Below are positions 8,393 to 15,774 of a stretch of DNA of 64,000 nt, piece after piece. Source of the stretch: Mesorhizobium_K sp040049215 (lineage in GTDB: Bacteria; Pseudomonadota; Alphaproteobacteria; Rhizobiales; Rhizobiaceae); contig NZ_JBDZDN010000004.1 of assembly GCF_040049215.1 (NCBI RefSeq), positions 62,001 to 126,000 on the forward strand. The letters are read 5' to 3'. Every line of letters begins with the position of its first letter. Positions within the stretch are counted from its first letter, which is position 1. Made by a program: the position numbers and the translations under genes. Below the pieces are notes generated by a model, which was given only the letters and a program-made list of their open reading frames with translations, searched no databases and was not told the origin of the DNA.

Positions 8393-8421
8393 TTGTCAGA
8401 ACTATGGTTCCATGCGATAAA
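8393..8421 (+). promoter_or_regulatory. Predicted sigma-70 promoter of the first cspA gene
   Basis: TTGTCA at 8393-8398 and GATAAA at 8416-8421 are separated by 17 bases. Transcription would start near 8429, giving a leader of about 195 bases before the cspA ATG. Long leaders are typical of cold-shock genes. Confidence 0.6.
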
Positions 8422-8429
8422 CTCAACCG

Positions 8430-8454
8430 TTCGGGCGTTTGCTGACCCGGAGAC
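8430..8454 (+). promoter_or_regulatory. Conserved 5'-end element of the cspA leader (copy 1)
   Basis: A 25-base block beginning TTCGGGCGTTTGC and ending ACCCGGAGAC, identical at 21 of 25 positions to 9504-9528 upstream of the second cspA. Both start at the predicted transcription start and lie 189-194 bases before the ATG. Position and conservation suggest a cold-box-like RNA element or initial-transcribed-region signal. Confidence 0.6.
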
Positions 8455-8623
8455 TGGAACGTTTGATCGGCCCTTTCCCCGAAGCTGTGAATATCTGACG
8501 GCCCCGCTTTGGCGGGGGGCAATTCATGCGCGAATGCATGGCCGCCAAGACACCACCGGACCTGCCTGCCGAGCGAAGCGGCGGACCAGGGACCAGACTA
8601 GCAACGGGTGAAGGAGTTCTCCC

Positions 8624-8836
8624 ATGGCCCAGACCGGTACCGTAAAGTTTTTCAACGCCACCAAAGGCTTCGGCTTCATCACGCCCGATGACGGCGCCAA
8701 GGACGTGTTCGTCCACATTTCGGCGATCGAGGCCTCCGGCCTGCGCACGCTCGTCGACGGCCAGAAGGTCACTTTCGACGTCGAGCCGGACCGCATGGGT
8801 AAGGGCCCCAAGGCAGTCAACCTGCGCGCGGCCTGA
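8624..8836 (+). CDS. Cold-shock protein, CspA family (copy 1)
   Basis: A 70-residue single cold-shock domain that binds single-stranded RNA and DNA and melts mRNA structure. RNP1 (KGFGFIT) and RNP2 (VFVHIS) are both intact, and the length is typical. GAAGGAGTTCTCCC precedes the ATG. The leader is about 195 bases and begins with an element shared with the second cspA at 9693, 856 bases away; the two proteins are close paralogues. A strong intrinsic terminator follows. Expression on cold shock or in stationary phase is likely but not proven here. Confidence 0.95.
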   Translation: MAQTGTVKFFNATKGFGFITPDDGAKDVFVHISAIEASGLRTLVDGQKVTFDVEPDRMGKGPKAVNLRAA

Positions 8837-8875
8837 TACGTAGTGCCGCCGTTGGCGGCATGACTTGGTTTCCAG

Positions 8876-8905
8876 GGGCATGGCAATCAAATGCCGTGCC
8901 CTTTT
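8876..8905 (+). terminator. Intrinsic terminator of cspA copy 1
   Basis: GGGCATGGCA, loop ATCAAA, TGCCGTGCCC (10-bp stem, one G-U pair), followed by TTTT. It lies 40 bases after the cspA stop. Confidence 0.85.
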
Positions 8906-8959
8906 CGTGTCGGGCGACCCTTCAGTGATTTAGATTCTCAAGGAGCGTGGGAGCAAGAA

Positions 8960-9382
8960 ATGAAACCGATCCGATCCGTCTGTGCGGTGTTGCTTGCGTT
9001 AGGCGTCATGGCCGGAACCGCCGCAGCGATGCCACGGACGCCGACCGTCGAGGGTGACGGCCTCGTCACCAAGGTCCAGGTGGACTGTCATGCTGATGTT
9101 CGTCGGCACTATCTGCCGGAATACGATCGCCGTGTTTGGCACCGCCACCGGCAGTCGAACTGCCGTGTCGTGATCGTCGAACCTGAAGACGAATATGACG
9201 ATCGCCCGAGAGACTGCCACCGTGACGTCCGCCGCCACTATCTGCCCGAATATGGCCGTAGCGTTTACCACAAGCACGTCGGCGAACGCTGCCGGATCAG
9301 GGTCTACAATCCGCATCAGGGCGGCGGTTCGAACCGCCCGGGCTGCGTCAAGCTCGGTCCGCTCCTGCTCTGCGAGAACTAG
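8960..9382 (+). CDS. Secreted protein with two tandem CHxDVRRH repeats
   Basis: A 140-residue protein with an N-terminal signal peptide (VLLALGVMAGTAAA). The mature part holds two copies of the unit also found at 7339-7593: residues 42-73 and 85-116, each running from DCHxDVRRHYLPEY through a short basic stretch to H(R/K)H-x4-C and then alternating hydrophobic and basic residues. An acidic linker separates them and the C-terminus holds two more cysteines. Each unit is rich in histidine and has a cysteine pair, so a small disulfide-bonded, possibly metal-binding periplasmic fold is plausible. The ATG at 8960 is preceded by GGGAGCAAGAA. I know of no named function. Confidence 0.78.
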   Translation: MKPIRSVCAVLLALGVMAGTAAAMPRTPTVEGDGLVTKVQVDCHADVRRHYLPEYDRRVWHRHRQSNCRVVIVEPEDEYDDRPRDCHRDVRRHYLPEYGRSVYHKHVGERCRIRVYNPHQGGGSNRPGCVKLGPLLLCEN

Positions 9383-9468
9383 GGTCAGCGAAGCGGCAGA
9401 ACAAACGAATGCCGCGGTCCCCTGATGGGGGCCGCCGCTCAGTCTCGGCGGCTGGAATAAGTTTCCGC
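9383..9468. other. Short spacer with stem-loop before cspA copy 2
   Basis: Contains a 9-bp stem at 9414-9435 (GCGGTCCCC, loop TGAT, GGGGGCCGC) 31 bases after the upstream stop. No T tract follows, so it is only a weak terminator candidate. Confidence 0.4.
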
Positions 9469-9498
9469 TTGCCCGTGGCCTAAAAATAAAGGAACAAT
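9469..9498 (+). promoter_or_regulatory. Possible promoter of the second cspA gene
   Basis: TTGCCC at 9469-9474 and AACAAT at 9493-9498, 18 bases apart, both imperfect. A start near 9505 would coincide with the conserved element at 9504-9528, matching the arrangement at the first cspA. Confidence 0.4.
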
Positions 9499-9503
9499 TT
9501 AGC

Positions 9504-9528
9504 TTCGGGCATTTGCCGGCCCGGAAAC
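9504..9528 (+). promoter_or_regulatory. Conserved 5'-end element of the cspA leader (copy 2)
   Basis: A block beginning TTCGGGCATTTGC and ending GCCCGGAAAC; 21 of 25 bases match 8430-8454. It lies 189 bases before its ATG against 194 for copy 1, while most of the remaining leader differs. Confidence 0.6.
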
Positions 9529-9692
9529 GATAGGGGATTGCGCCCGGCTACAAGGGGTTCCGGGCGTACCGCTTTAAGTGGACGGCAAAGTCCCGATGCG
9601 GAAGAACCTGTTCCGCTCCTCCGGCAGGTGTCGAGCCAAGTTGGATGAGGGGTCCGCCTGGCAAGCATTGTTATGGGATAGAGGAGTTTCCC

Positions 9693-9905
9693 ATGCCGCA
9701 GACCGGCACAGTCAAGTTCTTCAATCACGCAAAGGGCTTCGGCTTCATCACGCCGGAGGGCGGAGAGAAAGACGTATTCGTCCATATTTCGGCCGTGCAG
9801 GCTTCAGGCTTGCCAGGCTTGGAAGACGGCCAGAAGGTCAGTTTCGACACGGAACCGGACAAGCGCGGCAAAGGTCCGAAGGCGGTCAATCTCACCGTGC
9901 TCTGA
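9693..9905 (+). CDS. Cold-shock protein, CspA family (copy 2)
   Basis: A 70-residue cold-shock domain with RNP1 KGFGFIT and RNP2 VFVHIS intact, differing from the copy at 8624 mainly in the middle and C-terminal third. AGAGGAGTTTCCC precedes the ATG, nearly the same ribosome site as copy 1. Its own long leader carries the shared element, so it is independently transcribed. An RNA-binding chaperone role follows from the family; whether the two copies respond to different conditions is unknown. Confidence 0.95.
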   Translation: MPQTGTVKFFNHAKGFGFITPEGGEKDVFVHISAVQASGLPGLEDGQKVSFDTEPDKRGKGPKAVNLTVL

Positions 9906-10068
9906 TCCGGCGTTGTGCCGGGCGGGCGAAATCGTCCTGGCTGCCGGCGTTTTGAAGAGCGTCGGCGCTATGCGGTTCGCGTTCAGGCGGCGTTCACTTT
10001 CGCCGCCCTATTCTCCTTGCAATGGCCGGCTCTGCTTGCTGACGCGAGCCGGCACGAAGGAGACGAAG

Positions 10069-10485
10069 ATGAACCGCTTTTTCAGAACCGCGACGTTGTC
10101 CGTTGCGGTTGCAGCCACCTCATTAGCCACCCTGCCGGCCGCAAATGCGGGCGACCGCGAGTGGCGTCACCATGGTCGGCACTACCATCGTTCGGGCGGC
10201 AACGACCTCGCCGTTGCCGGCATTCTCGGGCTTGCGGCCGGCGCGCTCGTAGTCGGTCTGGCGTCCCAGCCCGAGCCGGTCTACGCCAACCCTTATCGCC
10301 AGCCCAGGCCACGTCCCGTGCGCGACTACCCCGAGACGGTCTATCTCGACGACTATGCCGGCGGGCTGGAGCCGTGGAGCGCCGGATGGTACGACTATTG
10401 CTCCAGCCGCTACCACAGCTTCGATCCGCGGTCCGGCACCTTCGTCGGCTATGACGGCCAGGAGCATTTCTGCGTCGCCAACTGA
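10069..10485 (+). CDS. BA14K family protein
   Basis: A 138-residue protein. It has a signal peptide (about residues 1-27), a hydrophobic segment near 49-66 (AVAGILGLAAGALVVGLA) and a C-terminal BA14K-type domain with WYDYCSSRYHSFDPRSG and YDGQEHFC. The family is named after a 14-kDa Brucella immunoreactive protein with lectin-like properties and is common in Rhizobiales envelopes. CGAAGGAGACGAAG precedes the ATG at 10069; the open frame upstream of it lacks such a site. It belongs to a run of small exported proteins and cold-shock genes from 7.3 to 10.5 kb. Confidence 0.85.
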   Translation: MNRFFRTATLSVAVAATSLATLPAANAGDREWRHHGRHYHRSGGNDLAVAGILGLAAGALVVGLASQPEPVYANPYRQPRPRPVRDYPETVYLDDYAGGLEPWSAGWYDYCSSRYHSFDPRSGTFVGYDGQEHFCVAN

Positions 10486-10506
10486 CGGTCCGTGCATGAC
10501 GGCAAA

Positions 10507-10533
10507 GCGGCGTGGTCCGATGGCCCACGCCGC
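10507..10533. terminator. Hairpin between convergent genes
   Basis: GCGGCGTGG and CCACGCCGC form a perfect 9-bp stem around a 9-base loop. It lies 21 bases after the BA14K stop and 33 bases before the end of the convergent hydrolase, followed by a weakly T-rich stretch. Confidence 0.6.
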
Positions 10534-10566
10534 GCCTTGTCTTGAGCAGACGCGAGCGGCCGTCTT

Positions 10567-11208
<642 letters not shown>

Positions 11209-11542
11209 GAATTCTCCTTCGCTTCTCGCCCCTGATCTAGAGCGGATCGAAAGCGGAAAGAAGAGACAAATCGTATGGCGAAACAGGGATGGCCTGCACG
11301 ACCGATACGGACCGGAGCCCGCCCCAGCCGTCCGCACCAAGTGCGGCAGGCTTGTCAGATTTCACGAAGTTGATGTAAGGTAAAGTCGTCAGCCTGGTGT
11401 TCCTGAAGAACATCCAAGAGCATGCCTGCAGACATACGACAGTGCAGCAAGGCCAGACGATCCCGACTACAGAATAGGCGCCGTGCCGACTCGCTCCCGT
11501 GATGACCACTGACTTTTCGTTTTTAATGAAGGAGGAGGACTC
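11209..11542. other. Intergenic stretch before the cytochrome P460 gene
   Basis: No supported gene in 334 bases. It separates the divergent hydrolase and cytochrome genes and must contain both promoters. By eye it is less GC-rich than its surroundings, with no clear repeat or strong hairpin. Confidence 0.5.
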
Positions 11543-12091
11543 ATGAGGAGGACTGCTTTTGGCTTACTGGGAATTATCGCCATGACCGCAATTGCTGGCA
11601 GCATGGCCCTGGCCGCGAAGAACAAGGACTCCGTGGCAGTACCAGGCGGGCTCGCCCTGTCTGAATGCTCTGGATATGAGGATTGGGCGGCTGTCTCGGT
11701 CAGCCGTCCGCAAGATCCCGAGAAACTTAATCTGATCGTCGCCAACCCCGAAATGATCGCGGCGTACCTCGCCGGCATTGCCGACAATGGCAAGCCGTTC
11801 CCGGATGGTTCCAAGATCATGAAGATGTTGTGGCTGCCGCAAGCGAACGAGGTGGCTCCTTTTCCCGTTCAGGAACCCGGCACCCTGACGGGGATCGGCT
11901 GCATGGTGAAGGACAACGGGCGGTTCGCGGATACGGGCGGCTGGGGCTACATGCAGTTCGATTACGATTCCGTGTCCGACACATTCAAGCCAAATACGGA
12001 CGTGCAGGGGAACGATGCGACATGCGGTGCCTCGTGCCATCAGGCGGCCGAGGCTACCGATTTCGTCTTTACGTCCTATGCGAAGCGGTAG
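11543..12091 (+). CDS. Cytochrome P460 family protein with CX3CH haem motif
   Basis: A 182-residue periplasmic protein. It has a signal peptide (residues 1-24, ending MALAA), a P460-type body with GYEDWAAVSVS, DGSKIMKMLW, GIGCMVKDNGRF and GGWGYMQFD, and a C-terminal haem site. P460 cytochromes oxidise hydroxylamine or detoxify nitrogen species through a haem cross-linked to lysine. The attachment motif here is C161-GAS-C165-H, with three residues between the cysteines instead of the usual two. AATGAAGGAGGAGGACTC precedes the ATG. A VOC protein follows 128 bases later on the same strand. Confidence 0.85.
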   Translation: MRRTAFGLLGIIAMTAIAGSMALAAKNKDSVAVPGGLALSECSGYEDWAAVSVSRPQDPEKLNLIVANPEMIAAYLAGIADNGKPFPDGSKIMKMLWLPQANEVAPFPVQEPGTLTGIGCMVKDNGRFADTGGWGYMQFDYDSVSDTFKPNTDVQGNDATCGASCHQAAEATDFVFTSYAKR

Positions 12092-12219
12092 GCGCATCGC
12101 GGACGGCTGGCCTACGTTCGGGCGAGCGGACGCGACCGTCAGGTTGCTGGGCGTAGAGACGAGTCCCATTCGGACTTCGCACTGTCACTGACCAGCAAAA
12201 CCAATCTGAGGAGGTCGAT

Positions 12220-12882
12220 ATGAGCAATGTTCAGGCGCGTAGCGATCATGCCGGTGCAGCTGCCCCGGCGGCAAAAGGTGTGGTCGCCAAGCTGGAGGTG
12301 GTGGCCATCCCGGTTTCGGACGTGGATCGCGCCAAGCGTTTCTATGGCAGTCTGGGCTGGCGGCTCGACGCCGACTTCGTCGTTGGCGACGCATTTCGAG
12401 GCATCCAGTTCACGCCGCCGGGGTCGCCGTCCTCGATCCATTTCGGGAAAGGAGTCACTGCTGCCGCGCCCGGCTCCGCGCAGGGACTATACCTTGTGGT
12501 GTCCGACATTGAGCCGGCGCGTGCGGACCTCGCCAACCGTGGCGTCGATGTGAGCGAGGTGTTCCATCGCGACGGTCCCGGCAAGCCGGCAGTCAAGGGC
12601 CGGGACCCCCAGGGGCGCAGCTACTTCTCGTATGCAACCTTCAAGGACCCGGACGGGAACGAGTGGTTGTTGCAGGAAGTGACCAGCCGGTTTCCCGGCC
12701 GGGTGGACTCCAACACCACCGACTACGCCTCCGAGGCGGATCTTGCGGCGGCGATGCGGCGCGCATCGATTGCCCACGGCGAGCACGAGGCGCGGAACGG
12801 CGGTCAACGGGACGAAAACTGGCCTGAATGGTACGCCACATACATGGTGGCTGAGCAAAACGGCAAACCATTGCCGCTCTAG
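12220..12882 (+). CDS. VOC (glyoxalase/bleomycin resistance/dioxygenase) superfamily protein
   Basis: A 220-residue protein with a vicinal-oxygen-chelate fold: VVAIPVSDVDRAKRFYGSLGW near residue 27, IQFTPPGSPSSIHFG in the middle and FKDPDGNEWLLQEV near 146. The C-terminal 65 residues, with WPEWYATYMVAEQNG, are beyond the core VOC module and recur in a subgroup of these proteins. The family includes isomerases, lyases and dioxygenases, so no reaction is assigned. TGAGGAGGTCGAT precedes the ATG. It may share a transcript with the P460 gene. Confidence 0.8.
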   Translation: MSNVQARSDHAGAAAPAAKGVVAKLEVVAIPVSDVDRAKRFYGSLGWRLDADFVVGDAFRGIQFTPPGSPSSIHFGKGVTAAAPGSAQGLYLVVSDIEPARADLANRGVDVSEVFHRDGPGKPAVKGRDPQGRSYFSYATFKDPDGNEWLLQEVTSRFPGRVDSNTTDYASEADLAAAMRRASIAHGEHEARNGGQRDENWPEWYATYMVAEQNGKPLPL

Positions 12883-12892
12883 CCAAATAAAA

Positions 12893-12915
12893 ACGGGCGG
12901 CGCGAGGCCGCCCGT
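12893..12915 (-). terminator. Intrinsic terminator (minus strand, possibly both)
   Basis: ACGGGCGGC and GCCGCCCGT form a perfect 9-bp stem. On the minus strand it is followed by TTTTATTTGG, so it best serves the minus-strand glycine-rich gene; it also lies 10 bases past the stop of the convergent VOC gene. Confidence 0.8.
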
Positions 12916-12939
12916 CGTGAGCCGGGTCGCCCCGCCGGC

Positions 12940-13236
12940 CTACTTCTTCATCGCGCCCATGACTGCGCCGACGATCGCCGTCAGGATCGCGCCACCGCCA
13001 ACGCCACCGACCGCATCGCCGAGCAATCCGCCCAGCGCGCCGCCCGCGGCCGGGTCGGTACCGGTCGCACCGCCCAGCAGGCTGCCGAGAATGGCGCCGC
13101 CGCCGACGCCGCCGACTGCGCCGGCGAGAATCTTGGGCAACTGGCCCATCGCCGCCTGCTTCAATGCAGCGCCCACAGCCTGGCCGCCGATAATACCCGT
13201 GATCACCTGCACTATGATTGGGAGAAGCGCTTCCAT
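12940..13236 (-). CDS. Small glycine/alanine-rich hydrophobic protein
   Basis: A 98-residue protein that is almost all Gly, Ala, Leu, Val and Ile, with many GxxxG and GGxGGG patterns (GAVGGVGGGAILGSLLGG, GDAVGGVGGGAILTAIVG) arranged as an internal duplication. There is no signal peptide; it probably inserts in the membrane as two or more helices. CTGGAGGGATCAAGTC precedes the ATG and a terminator follows, so it is a genuine single gene. Similar short proteins occur across alphaproteobacteria without a known role. A glycine-zipper pore or membrane-stress protein is only a guess. Confidence 0.7.
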   Translation of the reverse strand: MEALLPIIVQVITGIIGGQAVGAALKQAAMGQLPKILAGAVGGVGGGAILGSLLGGATGTDPAAGGALGGLLGDAVGGVGGGAILTAIVGAVMGAMKK

Positions 13237-13331
13237 GACTTGATCCCTCCAGGAAGCCGACCTCGTACGAATCGGCCCGCCAATCAGACGCCGACTGCTA
13301 CGAAAGTCAAATAGAGATGCCGCAATGCAAA

Positions 13332-13352
13332 CAGGCGGCCAATGGCCGCCTG
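13332..13352 (-). terminator. Terminator of ilvE
   Basis: CAGGCGGCC, loop AAT, GGCCGCCTG: a perfect 9-bp stem 29 bases past the ilvE stop, with TTTGCATT following on the minus strand. Confidence 0.7.
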
Positions 13353-13381
13353 CATTCCACTCTACGTTGAAGGCAGATATC

Positions 13382-14275
13382 CTACTCGGCGGCGATGGCG
13401 TGCTTGGGCTGCACTTCGGCCGAATAGTCGTTCATCAGAGTCTCGGCGATCTTTCCGACCGTGAATTTGTACGGCCCGATCTCGGAGACCGGCGTCACCT
13501 CGGCCGCCGTGCCGGTCAGGAAGCACTGCTCGAAGCCTTCAAGTTCTTCCGGCATGATCACCCGTTCGACGACTTCGATGCCGCGGCGCTTGGCGAGGTC
13601 GATCGCGGTGCGGCGAGTAATACCGTCGAGGAAGCAGTCTGGCTTCGGGGTGTGGATCTTGCCGTCCTGGACGAAGAACACATTGGCGCCGGTGGCTTCC
13701 GCCACCTGGCCGCGCCAGTCGTACATCAGCGCGTCGGCATAGCCCTTCGCCTCTGCCGCGTGCTTGGAGATCGTACAGATCATGTAGAGGCCGGCCGCCT
13801 TCGACTTCGACGGCGCCGTCCTAGGATCGGGGCGGCGATACTCGGCGATGTCGAGGCGTATCCCCTTCAGCTTCTGCGCGGGGTCGAAATAGCTTGGCCA
13901 CTGCCAGATGGCGATCGCGCAGTTGATGCGGTTGTTCTGCGCCGAGACGCCCATCTGCTCGCTGCCGCGCCAAGCGATCGGGCGGACATAGGCGTCCTTA
14001 AAACCCTGCTTCTGCAGGAGAGTACGGCAGGCGTCGTCGATCTCCGAAACGCCGTAGGGTATCTTGAAGCCGAGGATGCGCGCGGATTCGTGCAGCCGCT
14101 CGGTATGCTCGGTCAGCTTGAAGATCTCGCCGCCGTAGGCGCGCTCGCCTTCGAACACTGCGCTGGCATAGTGCAGGCCGTGCGTCAGCACATGGATCTT
14201 GGCGTCGGCCCATTTGACAAATTCACCGTTCATCCAGATGAACCCGTCGAGTTTGTCGAAGGAAACGGATGTCAT
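13382..14275 (-). CDS. ilvE: Branched-chain amino acid aminotransferase
   Basis: A 297-residue fold-type IV PLP enzyme that moves the amino group between leucine, isoleucine or valine and 2-oxoglutarate. Visible motifs are HYASAVFEGERAY near residue 38, VRPIAWRGSEQMG, the PLP-lysine region SKSKAAGLYMI, EATGANVFFV and LTGTAAEVTPV. The length is normal. The start is the ATG at 14275 preceded by CGGGAGGTTACCCCA, not the more upstream open frame. It is divergent from the MarR-type regulator at 14523 with 247 bases between. Confidence 0.95.
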   Translation of the reverse strand: MTSVSFDKLDGFIWMNGEFVKWADAKIHVLTHGLHYASAVFEGERAYGGEIFKLTEHTERLHESARILGFKIPYGVSEIDDACRTLLQKQGFKDAYVRPIAWRGSEQMGVSAQNNRINCAIAIWQWPSYFDPAQKLKGIRLDIAEYRRPDPRTAPSKSKAAGLYMICTISKHAAEAKGYADALMYDWRGQVAEATGANVFFVQDGKIHTPKPDCFLDGITRRTAIDLAKRRGIEVVERVIMPEELEGFEQCFLTGTAAEVTPVSEIGPYKFTVGKIAETLMNDYSAEVQPKHAIAAE

Positions 14276-14522
14276 TGGGGTAACCTCCCGCGGGCCGGCG
14301 CCCACTTTATCGTTGATCTGTCGATTCAGGCCGGGCATTTGCGAAATGCGAAGGCCAAAACTAAGCGCATTGGGGCATGAAGGCAAATTGAAGGAAGTTC
14401 CGGAAAAAGCGGTCCGGGCTTGCCTTTTCGTTCGCAATCCGCCGAAAAGCTTGGCAAAAATTATCATCGGGCTAAAACTATGTCAATAGTGCTGACATAT
14501 TTTTGGCAGGCAAGGATCCCGA

Positions 14523-15062
14523 ATGGCCGAAGGCGCCGCCACAAAACCCATCAGGACAGCCATCACAAGCGATGACGGCATCGACCTCTCGATCATCGAG
14601 TTGTTCTTTTTCGCCTATCGGGACTTCACCTCGGACCCGGACCAGATCCTTGCAGACTACGGTTTCGGTCGCGCCCACCACCGTGTTCTGCATTTCGTCA
14701 ACCGGATGCCGGGCCTGACTGTCGCCGAGCTCCTCGACGTGCTGAAGATCACCAAGCAAAGCCTCGCACGCGTGCTCAAGCAATTGATCGACACGGGCCA
14801 CATCATCCAAGTCCAGGGGCCGCGCGACCGCAGGCAGCGCGAACTCTATCCGACGGCGAAAGGTCGTGCCCTGGCGCTTGCCCTCGCAAGGCCACAGTCG
14901 CGCCGCATCCATGATGCATTGGAGGGAGCCAACGCCGAGGACCGGTCAGTGATAGAGCGGTTCCTCAAGGCGATGGTCAACCCGGAACTCAGGGCGCAGA
15001 TCGACGATCTGCCAGCCGACAGTGCAGGAAGAATCCCAGGAAAGAGCCATGGAGACCAATGA
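14523..15062 (+). CDS. MarR family transcriptional regulator (PetP-like)
   Basis: A 179-residue DNA-binding protein with a winged helix: MPGLTVAELLDVLKITKQSLARVL is the helix-turn-helix and GPRDRRQRELYPTAKGR the wing. It overlaps the next gene, an OmpR-type response regulator, by 14 bases. A MarR protein directly before such a regulator is the petP-petR arrangement described in Rhodobacter, where the pair is needed for cytochrome bc1 expression. petABC is also in this window (36.9-39.7 kb), which is suggestive, though this arrangement is common in alphaproteobacteria. Confidence 0.85.
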   Translation: MAEGAATKPIRTAITSDDGIDLSIIELFFFAYRDFTSDPDQILADYGFGRAHHRVLHFVNRMPGLTVAELLDVLKITKQSLARVLKQLIDTGHIIQVQGPRDRRQRELYPTAKGRALALALARPQSRRIHDALEGANAEDRSVIERFLKAMVNPELRAQIDDLPADSAGRIPGKSHGDQ

Positions 15063-15768
15063 CAGGACGAACCTCCCGGCAACGCCGGGCGACGACGCGC
15101 CGCATCTCCTGGTCGTCGACGACGACACACGCATCCGCAACCTTCTGAAGCAATACCTCACCGAGAACGGTTTTCGAGTGACGGTCGCCGGCAACGCCGG
15201 CGAAGCGCGTCGCAAACTCGAAGGGCTCGACTTCGACCTTCTCATCATCGACGTGATGATGCCGGGCGAGAACGGCGTCGACCTCACCAAGTCGCTGCGT
15301 GCGCAGAAGACCGTGCCTATCCTGATGCTGACGGCGCTTTCGGAAACCGACAGCCGCATCGCGGGCCTGGAGGCCGGCGCGGACGATTACCTGCCGAAAC
15401 CCTTCGACCCGCGCGAGTTGATCCTGCGCATCAACAACATCCTGCGCCGCGGCGGGCCGGCATCGACGCCGAAGGTGGAGCAGCTCGTCTTCGGCCCCTA
15501 CACTTTCCAGATCGCCCGCCGCGAGTTGAAGCGCGGCGGTGAGCCGCTGAAGCTCACCGACCGCGAGCAGGAGATCCTGGCGATCTTCGCCGGCCGCGCC
15601 GGAGAGACCATCCCGCGCCACGAACTCGTCGCCGGAGAATCCGACGTCGGCGAGCGCACGATCGACGTCCAGATCAACCGGCTGCGCCGCAAGATCGAGC
15701 GCGATCCGTCCAACCCCGTCTGGCTGCAGACGGTGCGCGGCATCGGCTACCGGCTGAGCATCGAGTAA
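15049..15768 (+). CDS. OmpR-family response regulator (PetR-like)
   Basis: A 239-residue two-domain regulator. The receiver domain has VVDDD at its start, the phospho-acceptor Asp68 in LLIIDVMMPGENG and Lys in YLPKPFDPREL; the C-terminal winged helix ends with ERTIDVQINRLRRKIE and TVRGIGYRLSI. The ATG at 15049 follows AGGAAAGAGCC and overlaps the MarR gene; a GTG 27 bases upstream is the alternative. Its likely partner is the EnvZ-like kinase at 17434, which lies beyond a convergent cardiolipin synthase gene. Confidence 0.93.
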   Translation: METNDRTNLPATPGDDAPHLLVVDDDTRIRNLLKQYLTENGFRVTVAGNAGEARRKLEGLDFDLLIIDVMMPGENGVDLTKSLRAQKTVPILMLTALSETDSRIAGLEAGADDYLPKPFDPRELILRINNILRRGGPASTPKVEQLVFGPYTFQIARRELKRGGEPLKLTDREQEILAIFAGRAGETIPRHELVAGESDVGERTIDVQINRLRRKIERDPSNPVWLQTVRGIGYRLSIE

Positions 15769-15774
15769 CCCGCC

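Noticed and set aside
9414..9435. Terminator after the two-repeat secreted protein
   Set aside because: The 9-bp stem is real but no T tract follows and the next promoter is about 35 bases away, so I list it only as a weak hairpin.
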